Shown in pieces: positions 38,643 through 48,635 of a stretch of 64,000 nucleotides of DNA. Origin of the DNA: Brevibacterium ihuae (lineage in GTDB: Bacteria; Actinomycetota; Actinomycetes; Actinomycetales; Brevibacteriaceae); assembly GCF_900184225.1 (NCBI RefSeq), contig NZ_FXWZ01000002.1:124001-188000 (forward strand). Reading direction: 5' to 3'. A program made the translations under genes and the position numbers. Numbering within the stretch: the first letter of the stretch is position 1; each line of letters opens with the position of its first letter. The notes beneath the pieces were generated by a model. The model searched no databases. It was given only the letters and a program-made list of their open reading frames with translations, and was not told where the DNA came from.

Positions 38643-39353
38643 ATGTCGAACTACCGCCAGCCCACGCCCGAGGAGATCGAGAAGTTCAACAAGGAGATCC
38701 GCTACGCCGGCTACAGCGTGTTCTCCGTCGCCGGGGAGATCGGCGAGGAGGATCGCGCGGCGCTCGCCGCGGAGATCGACACCCGCCTCGCGGCGCTCGC
38801 CGACCAGGGCCTCGTGGTCCGCGGGGTCTACGACGTGTCCGCGTTCCGCCCCGATGCCGACGTGATGTTCTGGTGGCACGCCCCGACGACCGAGGCGATC
38901 CAGGCCGCCTACGCCGCCGTGCGCCACTCGGTTCTTGGGTCGATCCTCGAACCCGTGTGGTCGGTCATCGGCATGCACCGGCCCGCAGAGTTCAACAAGT
39001 CGCACCTCCCGGCCTTCCTCACCGACAACGAGCCGGGCGACTACATCTGCGTGTACCCGTTCGTCCGCTCCTACGAGTGGTACGTCCTCCCGCCCGAGGA
39101 ACGTTCGCAGATGCTCCGCGAGCACGGGATGGCGGCCGCGGACTACAAGGACATCAAGGCGAACACGATCTCCGCGTTCGCGCTCGGCGACTACGAGTGG
39201 CTCCTGTCCTTCGAGGCGTCGCAGGTCGATCGGATCGTCGACCTCATGCGCGAGCTGCGCAACACGCAGGCGCGCCTCCATGTGCGCGAGGAGCTGCCGT
39301 TCTTCACCGGACCGCGGAAGGATCTCGCCGAGATCATCGCCCCCTGGCGCTGA
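38643..39353 (+). CDS. chdC: Coproheme decarboxylase ChdC (HemQ)
   Basis: A 236-residue chlorite-dismutase-fold enzyme that decarboxylates coproheme to heme b using peroxide, last step of the pathway. Residues His121 (SHLPAF), Tyr138 ([11 protein letters not shown]) and His161 (LREHGM) align, with a constant offset of three, with the distal His118, catalytic Tyr135 and proximal His158 described for Corynebacterium diphtheriae ChdC. The ATG at 38643 follows a purine-rich GAGAAGGAAGAAGGA leader. The 98 bases before it are more AT-rich than the flanks and may carry a separate promoter. Confidence 0.96.
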   Translation: MSNYRQPTPEEIEKFNKEIRYAGYSVFSVAGEIGEEDRAALAAEIDTRLAALADQGLVVRGVYDVSAFRPDADVMFWWHAPTTEAIQAAYAAVRHSVLGSILEPVWSVIGMHRPAEFNKSHLPAFLTDNEPGDYICVYPFVRSYEWYVLPPEERSQMLREHGMAAADYKDIKANTISAFALGDYEWLLSFEASQVDRIVDLMRELRNTQARLHVREELPFFTGPRKDLAEIIAPWR

Positions 39354-39382
39354 TCGGCCGCCGGCGCTGATCCGACCCCTGC

Positions 39383-40258
39383 TCAGCCCTCCGGGGCCGA
39401 GCAGTCCGGGCTGTCGGGGGAGTCGAGGCAGTCCTCCTCGACGAGGAAGCGGTGATAGCGGAAGACCTCGAGCTCGAGCGGTGCGCTCGGCACCGCGGCC
39501 TGCCCGGGGATCGTCAGCCAGGGGCCGCCGTCGACGGAGTACATGCCCGCGTAGTACGTGGTGAGGGTGACGGTGACGATGCCCGGCTCGCTGTACGTGT
39601 GGTGGATCCGCGCATCCTGCACCGAGCGGGGTCGGCTGCCCGGCGAGGTCGTCCGCTCGGTGGTCCCGTCGCCGAAGTCCCACGCATACGCCACCGGGGT
39701 CGCCCGGACCCGGACCGGGATGTCGAAGAGCGTGAGGTCGATGTACCGCACGGACGCGTCGGCCCAGAATGCGGTGCGTCGGTTCGTCACCGCCCAGGAA
39801 TCCGGCCAGGAGTGGAGCGTCGAGGGCGGGATCTCGAAGGACTGGAAGTCCTCCTCGGTGACGACCGGGGTCGGAGCGGCCTCTCCGCCGCCTCCGCCTC
39901 CCGGTCCGGCATCCGGCGGATCGAGCTCGGCGCAGACCTCGGCGGTCTCGCCGGCGGAGGGCAGGTTGACCGTCTCGCATCCGCCCGGCGGCCCCGCGGG
40001 GCCGCCTCCGCCACCGCCACCTCCGCGGTCGCTCCCGCCCCCGCGGCCGCGGTCGGATCCGCCGCCGGAGCCCCGGTCGCTGCCACCGCCCCCAGGGTTG
40101 GAGCCGCCGCCCCCGCCCGGCGAGTTCCGGGAGTCCTTACATTGACCCTGCGCATCTTGAAATGGGAGGCATTCAATAAGCGGGTTCGCAGGAGTGCGAC
40201 TGAATCCCATGGTTAGCAGAGTCAAGAGTAGGACGAGACCGGATGTCATCAGTCGCAT
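39383..40258 (-). CDS. Secreted PKD-domain protein with Gly/Ser/Asp repeats
   Basis: About 291 residues. Residues 1-20 (MRLMTSGLVLLLTLLTMGFS) form a signal peptide or anchor. Residues 45-85 are a low-complexity glycine-rich stretch (repeats of GGGSDRG). After a Cys-containing segment, a PKD fold follows (AYAWDFGDGTTE ... IHHTYSEPGIVTVTLTTYYAG), typical of extracellular binding or spacer modules. The function is unknown. The start is either 40258 or ATG 40249; the latter overlaps the stop of the upstream lipoprotein (ATGA). The first 120 bases have much lower GC than the rest. The gene converges on chdC with 29 bases between. Confidence 0.75.
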   Translation of the reverse strand: MRLMTSGLVLLLTLLTMGFSRTPANPLIECLPFQDAQGQCKDSRNSPGGGGGSNPGGGGSDRGSGGGSDRGRGGGSDRGGGGGGGGPAGPPGGCETVNLPSAGETAEVCAELDPPDAGPGGGGGGEAAPTPVVTEEDFQSFEIPPSTLHSWPDSWAVTNRRTAFWADASVRYIDLTLFDIPVRVRATPVAYAWDFGDGTTERTTSPGSRPRSVQDARIHHTYSEPGIVTVTLTTYYAGMYSVDGGPWLTIPGQAAVPSAPLELEVFRYHRFLVEEDCLDSPDSPDCSAPEG

Positions 40259-40875
40259 TCCGAAACCCACAACTCCTGCTCGGATACGAACCAAGCGTCG
40301 TCATACTCGGCAATCACAAAACGGTATGTGCCGAATGACTCCTCGCGACTAGGTTGGGTAGTTGCTGCAGGCTCACTGAATGAAAATTCGTGCCGTGGAA
40401 TGCACGAGTGGACGGTGACAAACGGAATCTGAGTCTCATCGTCGATTCTGAGATCAACGGTTTCGATCACCTTGGAATCGAGGCGATATTCGCCGATCAT
40501 CTGCACACCTTGACTCTGCATCTGATCGACTTCGTCCTTCGCCGCGAAGAGCACGGAATCACGGGCGACTTCGTCGAATTTCTCGACGCCTTCCCCTCCT
40601 GCGCGGTACACCTCGTTGAGGACGGAGATGTACTCGTCGAGACCCGTAAGTGCCTCATCCACCGCCGTCTTCTCCTCCTCGCTCAGCTGGAGCTCGGTCG
40701 TGTAGGCCGGAGTCGGTTCGGCTGCGGGTGCGGCGGTGTCGGACGTCGGGCTCGCGAGCGGATGCTCCTCTTCGGGAGCGGTGCACCCGGTCAGGACGAG
40801 GACGGCGACCGCGATCGCGGCCGGAGCCGCAGAGTGCGGACGACGGGCCGGTCGAAGAGGGGACGATTCGGGCAT
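40249..40875 (-). CDS. Hypothetical lipoprotein, chimeric base composition
   Basis: A 208-residue predicted lipoprotein: signal residues 1-27 with lipobox VLTGC, then an Ala/Pro/Glu linker to about 65. The mature domain (about 70-208) has a helical part (EEEKTAVDEALTGLDEYISVLNEVY) and a beta-rich end with two Cys (VHSCIPRH, WVSECD), resembling NTF2-like or DUF-type secreted domains, but I cannot name the family. The 5' quarter is GC-rich like the chromosome. From about 40640 to 40249 the coding sequence is only about 52% GC. The ATG at 40875 has GAGG 7 bases upstream. It is coupled to the PKD gene. Confidence 0.7.
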   Translation of the reverse strand: MPESSPLRPARRPHSAAPAAIAVAVLVLTGCTAPEEEHPLASPTSDTAAPAAEPTPAYTTELQLSEEEKTAVDEALTGLDEYISVLNEVYRAGGEGVEKFDEVARDSVLFAAKDEVDQMQSQGVQMIGEYRLDSKVIETVDLRIDDETQIPFVTVHSCIPRHEFSFSEPAATTQPSREESFGTYRFVIAEYDDAWFVSEQELWVSECD

Positions 40876-41012
40876 CGGGTGACCTCGGGGATGAGCGCGA
40901 TGGGGATCGCGGGGGATCGAGCGGGTGGACACCACCGTAGTGCAGGCCGCCCCGGGGCGCACCCCCTTCGTCATGGGCTGTGGACAGAGCGGGCCGCTGC
41001 GCACAGGCGCGC

Positions 41013-42170
41013 CTACTGCCGGCCGATGAACTCCTCGCGCTCCCCGGTGACCGGTGCGTCGGCCCGGTCGAACCGGCTCGGCCGGAACGGATCGAGAGCG
41101 GCGTCGGGGGATCCGGTGACCTCGGCGGCCGCGACCGCACCCAGATGCGGTGCGAGGGTGATCCCGCTGTGGGTGACGAGCGCGTAGACGCGTTCGTCGG
41201 GGTCGAGGAAGCCGGCGATGGTGAGCTCGTCGTCGGGGAGGTTGCGACCGCTGAGGATCACCCGCTCGAGCGTCACCCGGTCGCCGAAGAACTCCGCGAG
41301 CACTCCGTCCATCTCCGCACGGACATCGGCGAGCTGCTCCTCCGTGGACTCCTCGGCCGCTCGGTGCTCGACCGAGGGGACCTGCACGAGCAGCCGCCCG
41401 TCGAACTGCGGGCGCACGTTCATCCGGTCCGACACGATGACGTGACGCAGCTCGACATCGACCGGCGCGGTGATGCCGAGGAAGCTGTGGGTCCGCGCGC
41501 TGCGCTCCCGGAGGTCCGCGATCCGCACGGCCGCGCCCGACCGCTCGGCGATCGTGCGGGCGGCGGCCCCGGCGGCGAGCACCGCGCGCTCCGCCGAGCG
41601 CACCCCGCCGTCGCGCATCCGCAGCTCGACCGAACCGGACACGGTGCTCCACGATTCGACTGCGGCGATCTGCGGTTCGACACCGTGGTCGCGGAGCGCG
41701 GCGAGGAGCCCGTCGCGCAACAGGGCGGCGTCGACGTAGCCCTCGGTCTCGAAGAAGAGCCCGCCGGTCACCGCGGCGGGCCAGTCCACCGCCGGTTCGA
41801 GCGCGGCGAGCTCCGCGCCGTCGATCTCCCGGCACGGGTAGCCGAACTCCTGCGCCTCGGCGCGGCGCGCGGCATAGGTCGCGGCGCTGCTCGGCCCGGT
41901 GTCGACGAGGATCCCGCCCGTCGGATGGAACCAGCGCCCGTACCGGCCCCACCGGTCCTGGAGCCGGTGGTGCGCGGCGATGCCCGCGGCATTGAGCGCG
42001 AAGTAGGCCCGCGGCTGCTTGTGATTGGCGTTCACCCAGGCGAAGGTCCGGCCGCTCGCCCCCGCGAAGGGGCGCTCGGCCTCGAGGAGTTCGACCGGAT
42101 GACCTGCGGCGGCGAGCTCGAGGGCGGTGCACAGGCCCAGGACCCCGGCTCCGATGACGGTGGTCGTCAT
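41013..42170 (-). CDS. FAD-dependent oxidoreductase, DAO family
   Basis: A 385-residue glycine-oxidase/D-amino-acid-oxidase-family flavoenzyme. The N-terminus VIGAGVLGLCTALELAAAGHPVELLEAE is the FAD dinucleotide fold, followed by WVNANHKQPRAYFALN. The C-terminal GFLDPDERVYALVTHSGITLAPHLGAVAAAEV is the second FAD-contact region. The substrate is probably an amino acid or N-methyl amine; it is not specified by sequence. The ATG at 42170 has AAGGAA 6-7 bases upstream. It is transcribed in the same direction as GNAT and msrB upstream, 58 bases after the GNAT stop. Confidence 0.88.
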   Translation of the reverse strand: MTTTVIGAGVLGLCTALELAAAGHPVELLEAERPFAGASGRTFAWVNANHKQPRAYFALNAAGIAAHHRLQDRWGRYGRWFHPTGGILVDTGPSSAATYAARRAEAQEFGYPCREIDGAELAALEPAVDWPAAVTGGLFFETEGYVDAALLRDGLLAALRDHGVEPQIAAVESWSTVSGSVELRMRDGGVRSAERAVLAAGAAARTIAERSGAAVRIADLRERSARTHSFLGITAPVDVELRHVIVSDRMNVRPQFDGRLLVQVPSVEHRAAEESTEEQLADVRAEMDGVLAEFFGDRVTLERVILSGRNLPDDELTIAGFLDPDERVYALVTHSGITLAPHLGAVAAAEVTGSPDAALDPFRPSRFDRADAPVTGEREEFIGRQ

Positions 42171-42228
42171 GGTCGTTTCCTTCCTGCGGGGGATCGCCGC
42201 GGGCTGTCGTAATCCGCGGCCCGGCGGT

Positions 42229-42822
42229 TCACTCGGAGCGCTCGATGCCGGAGCCGGCACCGACTGCGCCCCCGGCGGACCGGCGCATGGGAATGTGGAG
42301 GATGCCGTCCTCCATGAAGTCCTCACCGGACCGGACGAAGCCGAAGGCGCCGTAGAAGTCCTCGAGGTAGGACTGGGCGTTGAGGGTGAGCAGGGTGCCG
42401 TCGAACTCCTCGACGAGCCGGCCCACGACCGCGCGTCCGGCACCGGTGGAGCGGACCGCCGAGTCGCTGACGACCCGGCCGATGCTCCGCCCGTCCGGGT
42501 GCCCGGCAGGACCGTCGATGAGGCCGTGGGGGAGGAGCCGGGCGTAGGCGGCCGGCTTGACCGAGAGCCCGGTCTGCTCGCCGTGGGAGTCGCGGAACGG
42601 CGTGGGCGCCCCGGCGTGCGGGATGAAGGCGTGGAGCGTGTCGGGGTACATGTCGATGCCGTCGAGGTCGAGGAAGATGCACTCCTGCTCGACGACGAAC
42701 ACCTCGCTCCGCAGCTGGAGGATGCCGTAGAGCTCCTCGCTCGTGAGCTCGGAGAAGTGTTTGACGACCGCGTCGGCGGGCGTGCTCCGGCGGACCGCGG
42801 CCTCGACCGCCGGCTCAGGCAT
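42229..42822 (-). CDS. ElaA-like GNAT N-acetyltransferase
   Basis: A 197-residue GNAT protein. The N-terminal ELTSEELYGILQLRSEVFVVEQECIFLDLDGID is the hallmark of the ElaA subgroup. The acetyl-CoA region reads IGRVVSDSAVRSTGAGRAVVGRL, with the C-terminal FYGAFGFVRSGEDFMEDGILHIPM. The substrate is unknown. It starts at ATG 42822, overlapping the msrB stop by 8 bases, so it is probably coupled to the repair enzyme. Confidence 0.88.
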   Translation of the reverse strand: MPEPAVEAAVRRSTPADAVVKHFSELTSEELYGILQLRSEVFVVEQECIFLDLDGIDMYPDTLHAFIPHAGAPTPFRDSHGEQTGLSVKPAAYARLLPHGLIDGPAGHPDGRSIGRVVSDSAVRSTGAGRAVVGRLVEEFDGTLLTLNAQSYLEDFYGAFGFVRSGEDFMEDGILHIPMRRSAGGAVGAGSGIERSE

Positions 42823-43270
42823 CCGCGGCGCCGCTGTCCGCGCCGCCTGCGCCGTCCTCGTCGAGGACGAGGCTGATCGAGTTGATGCAGTAGCGCAGGT
42901 CGGTCGGGGTGTCGTAGCCCTCGCCCTCGAACACGTGCCCCAGGTGCGAGTCGCATGCCGCGCACCGCACCTCGACGCGTTGCATGCCGAGCGAGTCGTC
43001 GCGGATGTAGCGCACGCGGTCCTCGGCGAGGGGGGAGAAGAAGCTCGGCCATCCGCAGTGGGCGGAGAACTTCGTCTCCGAGCGGAACAGCTCCGTGCCG
43101 CACCCGCGGCAGCGGTAGGAGCCCGCGGTCGTCGTGTCGGTGTACTCGCCGGTGAAGGGGCGCTCGGTGCCGGCCTGCCGGAGGACCGCGTACTCCTCGG
43201 GGTCGAGGAGCTCCCGCCACTCGGCGTCGCTGCGTCGGATCGTCGGGGTGCTCGGGTCGTTCGTGCTCAC
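42815..43270 (-). CDS. msrB: Peptide-methionine (R)-S-oxide reductase MsrB
   Basis: A 151-residue zinc-containing MsrB that reduces methionine-R-sulfoxide in proteins. The zinc pairs are CRGC and CAAC. The catalytic Cys lies in LRYCINSISL, and the FSAHCGWPSFFSPL and DSHLGHVFEGEG motifs are intact. The GTG at 43270 has GAGGAGG about 9 bases upstream on the reverse strand; the upstream frame to 43414 runs through the neighbouring promoter and is rejected. It is divergent from the alpha/beta hydrolase. Confidence 0.95.
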   Translation of the reverse strand: MSTNDPSTPTIRRSDAEWRELLDPEEYAVLRQAGTERPFTGEYTDTTTAGSYRCRGCGTELFRSETKFSAHCGWPSFFSPLAEDRVRYIRDDSLGMQRVEVRCAACDSHLGHVFEGEGYDTPTDLRYCINSISLVLDEDGAGGADSGAADA

Positions 43271-43364
43271 GGTCGCTGTCCTCCTCGTCGTCGCGCGTGC
43301 GGGTGCGTTCCATGCTACTCCGGGGTCGCGGCGCGTACAGGGTCCCCGGGTCCGCGGGCGGACG

Positions 43365-43412
43365 TAGACTGTGGCGATGAGGTGGTTCCAGTGACGAGGT
43401 GGTTCCAGTGAC
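43365..43412 (+). promoter_or_regulatory. Leaderless promoter and two nested micro-ORFs before the hydrolase
   Basis: TAGACT at 43365-43370 ends 7 bases before ATG 43377. From there ATG-AGG-TGG-TTC-CAG-TGA (43377-43394) encodes MRWFQ. Its stop overlaps GTG 43391, which begins GTG-ACG-AGG-TGG-TTC-CAG-TGA (43391-43411). That stop overlaps the GTG 43408 of the main gene. The arrangement comes from a perfect 17-base tandem duplication, 43379-43395 and 43396-43412 (GAGGTGGTTCCAGTGAC), which copies a Shine-Dalgarno element and a start codon. Confidence 0.6.
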
Positions 43413-44640
43413 ATCGACCCCGGAGCAGTCCGAGAACGTGCGGCGGCGCGCCCTGCGGATCGCGGCGACCGGGTTGGGCGTGGGCGCCGGGATCGGGGTC
43501 CTCGCCTCCGTCGCGACCTCGGGCCTGGCCGCGTACTTCGCCCGCCGCGTCGTCATCCCCGAGCAGGCCCCGGAGGAGCTCGAGATCCTCCACGTCGACG
43601 GCTTCGACGACGCCATGCGCGTCCACCTCGCCGCCGACGACGACACGCTCGTCAACGGCCGCTACGGCCTCTACTTCGATTCCGGTGCCGGGCACGCGCA
43701 GATCGGCGACATCATCGAATACGACCCGGTGTCGCGCACGGTCTCGCGCGAGGTCATCGCCGTCACCGCGGGAGACCTCCGCGCGGCCCGGCGGGGACGG
43801 TGGACCGGGGTCTACTACCCGCATCCGGACACCACCGGCCTGCCGTACGAGGAGGTCACCCTCGAATCCGACGTCGGGGAGCTGCCGGCGTGGTTCTTCC
43901 CCACGACGTCCGATGCCCCGCTCGACACGTGGGCGATCCTCGTCCACGGGCGCGGCGGCTCCCGCGCCGAAGGGCTCAAGGCCACCCAGGTGCTCAGCGA
44001 CCTGCGGATGCCGGCCCTCGCGATCTCCTACCGCAACGATCCCGAGGTGCCCGTCGGCGCCGCCGCGCGCTACGGCCTCGGGGACACCGAGTGGATCGAC
44101 GTCGACGTCGCGATCGACCACGCCCTCGCGCACGGGGCGAAGAAGGTCGTCGTGTTCGGCTGGTCCATGGGCGCGGCGATCGCGTTCCAGGCCGCCTCGC
44201 GCGGCCGCAACCGCCATCACATCGCCGCGCTCGTCCTCGACGGTCCGGTCGTCGACTGGTACGACGTGCTCGACCACCAGGCGCGGATCAACTTCCTCCC
44301 CACTCCGGTCGCCCGGCTCGCCCTCGACATGCTCACCCGGCCCTGGGCCCGACGCATCACCGGCCTCGAGACGCCGCTCGACCTCAAGCGCATGGACTGG
44401 GTGCGCCGCGCCGCGGAGCTCGACACGCGGGTGCTCCTCATCCACTCCGAGGACGACGACTTCGTCCCCTCGGGGCCGTCGCACGCGCTCGCGAGCGTCC
44501 GCCGCGATCTCGTGACGATGCCGCACTACGAGAAGGCCCGGCACACGAAGGAGTGGAACGTCGACCCCGATCGGTGGAACGACGACGTCGCGAACTTCAT
44601 CGAGTCCCACGTCCTCGACCTCGCGGAGATCACCCGCTGA
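43408..44640 (+). CDS. Alpha/beta hydrolase, membrane-anchored
   Basis: A 410-residue hydrolase with one N-terminal membrane segment (about residues 18-42). The nucleophile elbow is GWSMG, the acid is probably in LLIHSEDDDFV and the catalytic His in ARHTKEWN; the oxyanion segment is ILVHGRGGS. The fold resembles BAAT/dienelactone-type or YqkD-like peptidase-esterases; the substrate is unknown. The GTG at 43408 is preferred, because GAGGTGG lies 6 bases upstream and the preceding micro-ORF stop overlaps it. It converges on mdh. Confidence 0.85.
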   Translation: MTSTPEQSENVRRRALRIAATGLGVGAGIGVLASVATSGLAAYFARRVVIPEQAPEELEILHVDGFDDAMRVHLAADDDTLVNGRYGLYFDSGAGHAQIGDIIEYDPVSRTVSREVIAVTAGDLRAARRGRWTGVYYPHPDTTGLPYEEVTLESDVGELPAWFFPTTSDAPLDTWAILVHGRGGSRAEGLKATQVLSDLRMPALAISYRNDPEVPVGAAARYGLGDTEWIDVDVAIDHALAHGAKKVVVFGWSMGAAIAFQAASRGRNRHHIAALVLDGPVVDWYDVLDHQARINFLPTPVARLALDMLTRPWARRITGLETPLDLKRMDWVRRAAELDTRVLLIHSEDDDFVPSGPSHALASVRRDLVTMPHYEKARHTKEWNVDPDRWNDDVANFIESHVLDLAEITR

Positions 44641-44673
44641 TACCGGGTCGCCCGCTGATCCGCGGGGCCGGCC

Positions 44674-46470
<1,797 letters not shown>

Positions 46471-46487
<17 letters not shown>

Positions 46488-47229
46488 CGACGGGTCCCAT
46501 GATGATGTGCGGTCGGTCGGCGGGGTCGAGGGTGCGCAGCAGGTACTCCATGTCCGCGGCGTCGACGGTGATGCAGCCGCGGGTGGGGGAGCCGTGGTCG
46601 ACGTGGATCCAGATCTTGCCCCCGGCGTCCCAGCCGAGCGGCCGGGTGTCGTCGTCGGGCGGGGTGCCGGGCTCGCGGTTGTAGTTGATCGCGATGACGA
46701 GGTCGAACACCTCGGAGTAGTCCGCACCGTAGGCGGTGACCGCCTGCGACCGCAGGCTCGGGTCCTCGGTGTACGGCAGGAGTGCGCCGGGGTCGGGCAG
46801 GGAGCCGCCGGCATCGGTGAGCGCGAAGACGCCGATCGGCGAGGTGCGATCGCCCTCGCGGCGGTCGCGCAGCCAGCCGGCGCCGCCGTTGTGCCCGGCG
46901 AACGCGCGCACCTGCTGCCAGCCGTCCCCGGACCGCTCCCACAGGACGGTCCGCGCCGCGGTGTCGCCCGCCTCCGGCGGCGAGGCGATGAGCACCTGGC
47001 GTGAGTCGGCAGGGAGCTCCGCGAGGGTCTCGGGCCCGATCCCCGGCAGTGCCGGCACCTCTGCGCCGGCCGATCCGCCGGCGCAGAGGTGCCGGCACTG
47101 CCGGGGATCGGGCCCGGTGAGGGAATCGGCGCCCGCCGGTACCGTCGACCCGCCGGTGTCCGGCGCGCAGCCCGCGCACAGCGCCGCGGCGAGCACCGCG
47201 GCTGCGAGACGGACGGGGGCGGAGACCAT
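46471..47229 (-). CDS. L,D-transpeptidase (YkuD) lipoprotein
   Basis: A 252-residue exported protein. The signal peptide has lipobox LCAGC (lipid Cys21). The YkuD catalytic domain (about 90-252) shows WIHVDHGSPTRGCITV with catalytic Cys219 and His212; such enzymes form 3-3 cross-links in peptidoglycan or attach proteins to it. Residues 39-67, between the anchor and the enzyme domain, are encoded by a 40-bp perfect inverted repeat (47031-47116), so GPDPRQCRHLCAGG and ALPGIGPE are reverse-complement partners. The ATG at 47229 is chosen because it begins the signal peptide. It is divergent from the 47350 gene. Confidence 0.88.
47031..47116. repeat. 40-bp perfect inverted repeat inside the L,D-transpeptidase gene
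   Basis: Arms 47031-47070 and 47077-47116 are perfectly complementary around the 6-base loop CGATCC. It is entirely inside the coding sequence and keeps the frame. It is the longest perfect palindrome in the window. Confidence 0.85.
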
Positions 47230-47349
47230 GCCCCCATCGTCCCACGTCCCCGCTGCACGGGCGCGCGCCGACACGGGGCCATGGATGCGGCGGGGCCGCG
47301 ACCCGGTCCGACCGTGCGCGGCGGGCGTCGGTGTCTACACTGGTCTCCC

Positions 47350-48438
47350 ATGAGCATTCCTCCTCCGCCCGATCGTCGACCGCCGCGCCGGCGGCCGGCA
47401 CCCGGTGCGCCGCCGGAAGACTCCCTGACCACGCAGCTGTTCGTCGGCCAGGCCAAGCCCACGCCGCCCACCGAGGACACCCAGGTGCTCGGCCGCGACG
47501 AGATCGAACGCCTCCGCCGAGGCGGGGACCCGGACGCGCCGGGCGGGGAGTCGACGCGGGTCCTCAGCCTCGAGGAGCTCGAGCAGATCGCGGCGGAGAC
47601 CCATGACGACCGGCTCGACGGCCCGCGCGCGCAGCCGGCCGCCGAGGCGCCGCGCGCCACCGCCGCGCACTCCGCCTGGGCCGCGCAGCAGGCCCCCGCG
47701 AACCGCTGGCCGGGCACCGCCGCGCAGGCCGCACCGTCCGGCCCGGCCGTTCCGCCGCCCCCGCCGGTGCCGCCCGCGGTCGGCGGGGACCACCGCGCCG
47801 CCGGATGGGGTGCCGGTCCGCAGCCCGCCGGTCCGCAGTTCCCCGGCCCGGCAGGACCGGGCGGCGGTGCTGCGGCCGGGGCACCCTCCCGGAAGCGCTC
47901 CGGGCTGCCAGGGGCTGCGATCGCCGTCATCGTCATCGCCGCGCTCCTCGTCGCCGGCATCATCGGCTACATCCTGTTCGATGCGCTCAGCGGCCCCGGC
48001 GACGGCGCGAACGAGGCGCAGCCGGCCCCGCCGCCGGTCGCCGAGGAGCCCGCGGACCCGAGCACGGAGCCCACCGCGGCGCCGAGCACCCCGGCCGACG
48101 TCCGCGCGTTCGCCGCCCCCTCGGGCAACATCACGTGCACGATCGACGCCGAGCGGGCGCGCTGCGTCATCGCGAGCTTCGACTACGAACCCCCGGAGCG
48201 GCCGGCCGACTGCCAGGTCGAGAACTGGGGCGGCATCGTCGTCGCCGACTCCGAGGGCGCCGGCTTCTCGTGCGCCGAGGCGCCCGCCCCGGCCGCTGCC
48301 GAACCGCTGGCCTACGGGGAGTCGATCTCCGCCCACGGCATGACGTGCACATCCGAGCGCGACGGCATGTCCTGCACCTCGGACACCACCGGCCGCGGGT
48401 TCAGCCTCGCCCGCGCCGGGGCCGACTTCACCAACTGA
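47350..48438 (+). CDS. Single-pass membrane protein with disordered N-terminus and Cys-rich extracellular domain
   Basis: A 362-residue hypothetical protein. Residues 1-190 are disordered, Pro/Ala/Gly-rich and include short acidic segments (TQLFVGQAKPTPPTEDTQVL). A membrane helix lies at about 198-220 (AIAVIVIAALLVAGIIGYILF). The extracellular part (about 255-362) has six Cys in the pattern of the secreted actinobacterial domain beginning FAAPSGNITCTIDAERARCVI (similar to DUF6636-type proteins). Role unknown. TACACT at 47336-47341 ends 9 bases before ATG 47350, so a leaderless start is likely. It precedes the leuA leader. Confidence 0.75.
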   Translation: MSIPPPPDRRPPRRRPAPGAPPEDSLTTQLFVGQAKPTPPTEDTQVLGRDEIERLRRGGDPDAPGGESTRVLSLEELEQIAAETHDDRLDGPRAQPAAEAPRATAAHSAWAAQQAPANRWPGTAAQAAPSGPAVPPPPPVPPAVGGDHRAAGWGAGPQPAGPQFPGPAGPGGGAAAGAPSRKRSGLPGAAIAVIVIAALLVAGIIGYILFDALSGPGDGANEAQPAPPPVAEEPADPSTEPTAAPSTPADVRAFAAPSGNITCTIDAERARCVIASFDYEPPERPADCQVENWGGIVVADSEGAGFSCAEAPAPAAAEPLAYGESISAHGMTCTSERDGMSCTSDTTGRGFSLARAGADFTN

Positions 48439-48485
48439 GCCGCCGTGCTCCTCGGCCCCGGCGTCCCACATGGTGGGCGGGTCGC

Positions 48486-48514
48486 GTGACCTCGGTCTCC
48501 GAAGGGCATAGGGT
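48486..48514 (+). promoter_or_regulatory. Promoter of the leuA leader
   Basis: GTGACC at 48486-48491 and TAGGGT at 48509-48514 are 17 bases apart. The leader ATG at 48522 is 8 bases after the -10 box, so the RNA should begin at or next to the start codon of the leader peptide. Confidence 0.6.
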
Positions 48515-48521
48515 GAGCACC

Positions 48522-48569
48522 ATGAGCAGGCAGGCGCTTCTCCTTCTTCACTGCCGCGGCGAGGCCTGA
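48522..48569 (+). CDS. leuL: leuA leader peptide with four consecutive Leu codons
   Basis: ATG 48522 to TGA 48567-48569 encodes MSRQALLLLHCRGEA, 15 residues with Leu codons CTT-CTC-CTT-CTT in a row (48537-48548). It starts directly after the leuA promoter and lies 66 bases before the leuA start. This is the hallmark of a leucine-responsive attenuator; comparable leader peptides are known upstream of leuA in Streptomyces and Corynebacterium. There is no Shine-Dalgarno element, as expected for a leaderless ORF. Confidence 0.8.
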   Translation: MSRQALLLLHCRGEA

Positions 48570-48605
48570 GACAGGCCGCATCCTCGTCGCGGAGTCGATG
48601 CTGTC
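48555..48605 (+). promoter_or_regulatory. Candidate attenuator with mutually exclusive stems
   Basis: Hand-drawn pairing: stem A joins 48555-48564 (CGCGGCGAGG) with 48582-48591 (CCTCGTCGCG, one G-U). Stem B, GGCCTG/CAGGCC, joins 48563-48568 with 48572-48577. Stem C joins GACAG (48570-48574) with CTGTC (48601-48605), plus CATC with GATG. Stem A cannot coexist with B or C. A ribosome stalled at the Leu codons would cover the left arm of A. Which form blocks leuA expression is not decided. Confidence 0.45.
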
Positions 48606-48635
48606 GGTCGCCACCCACAGATGAAGGATCCTCCA

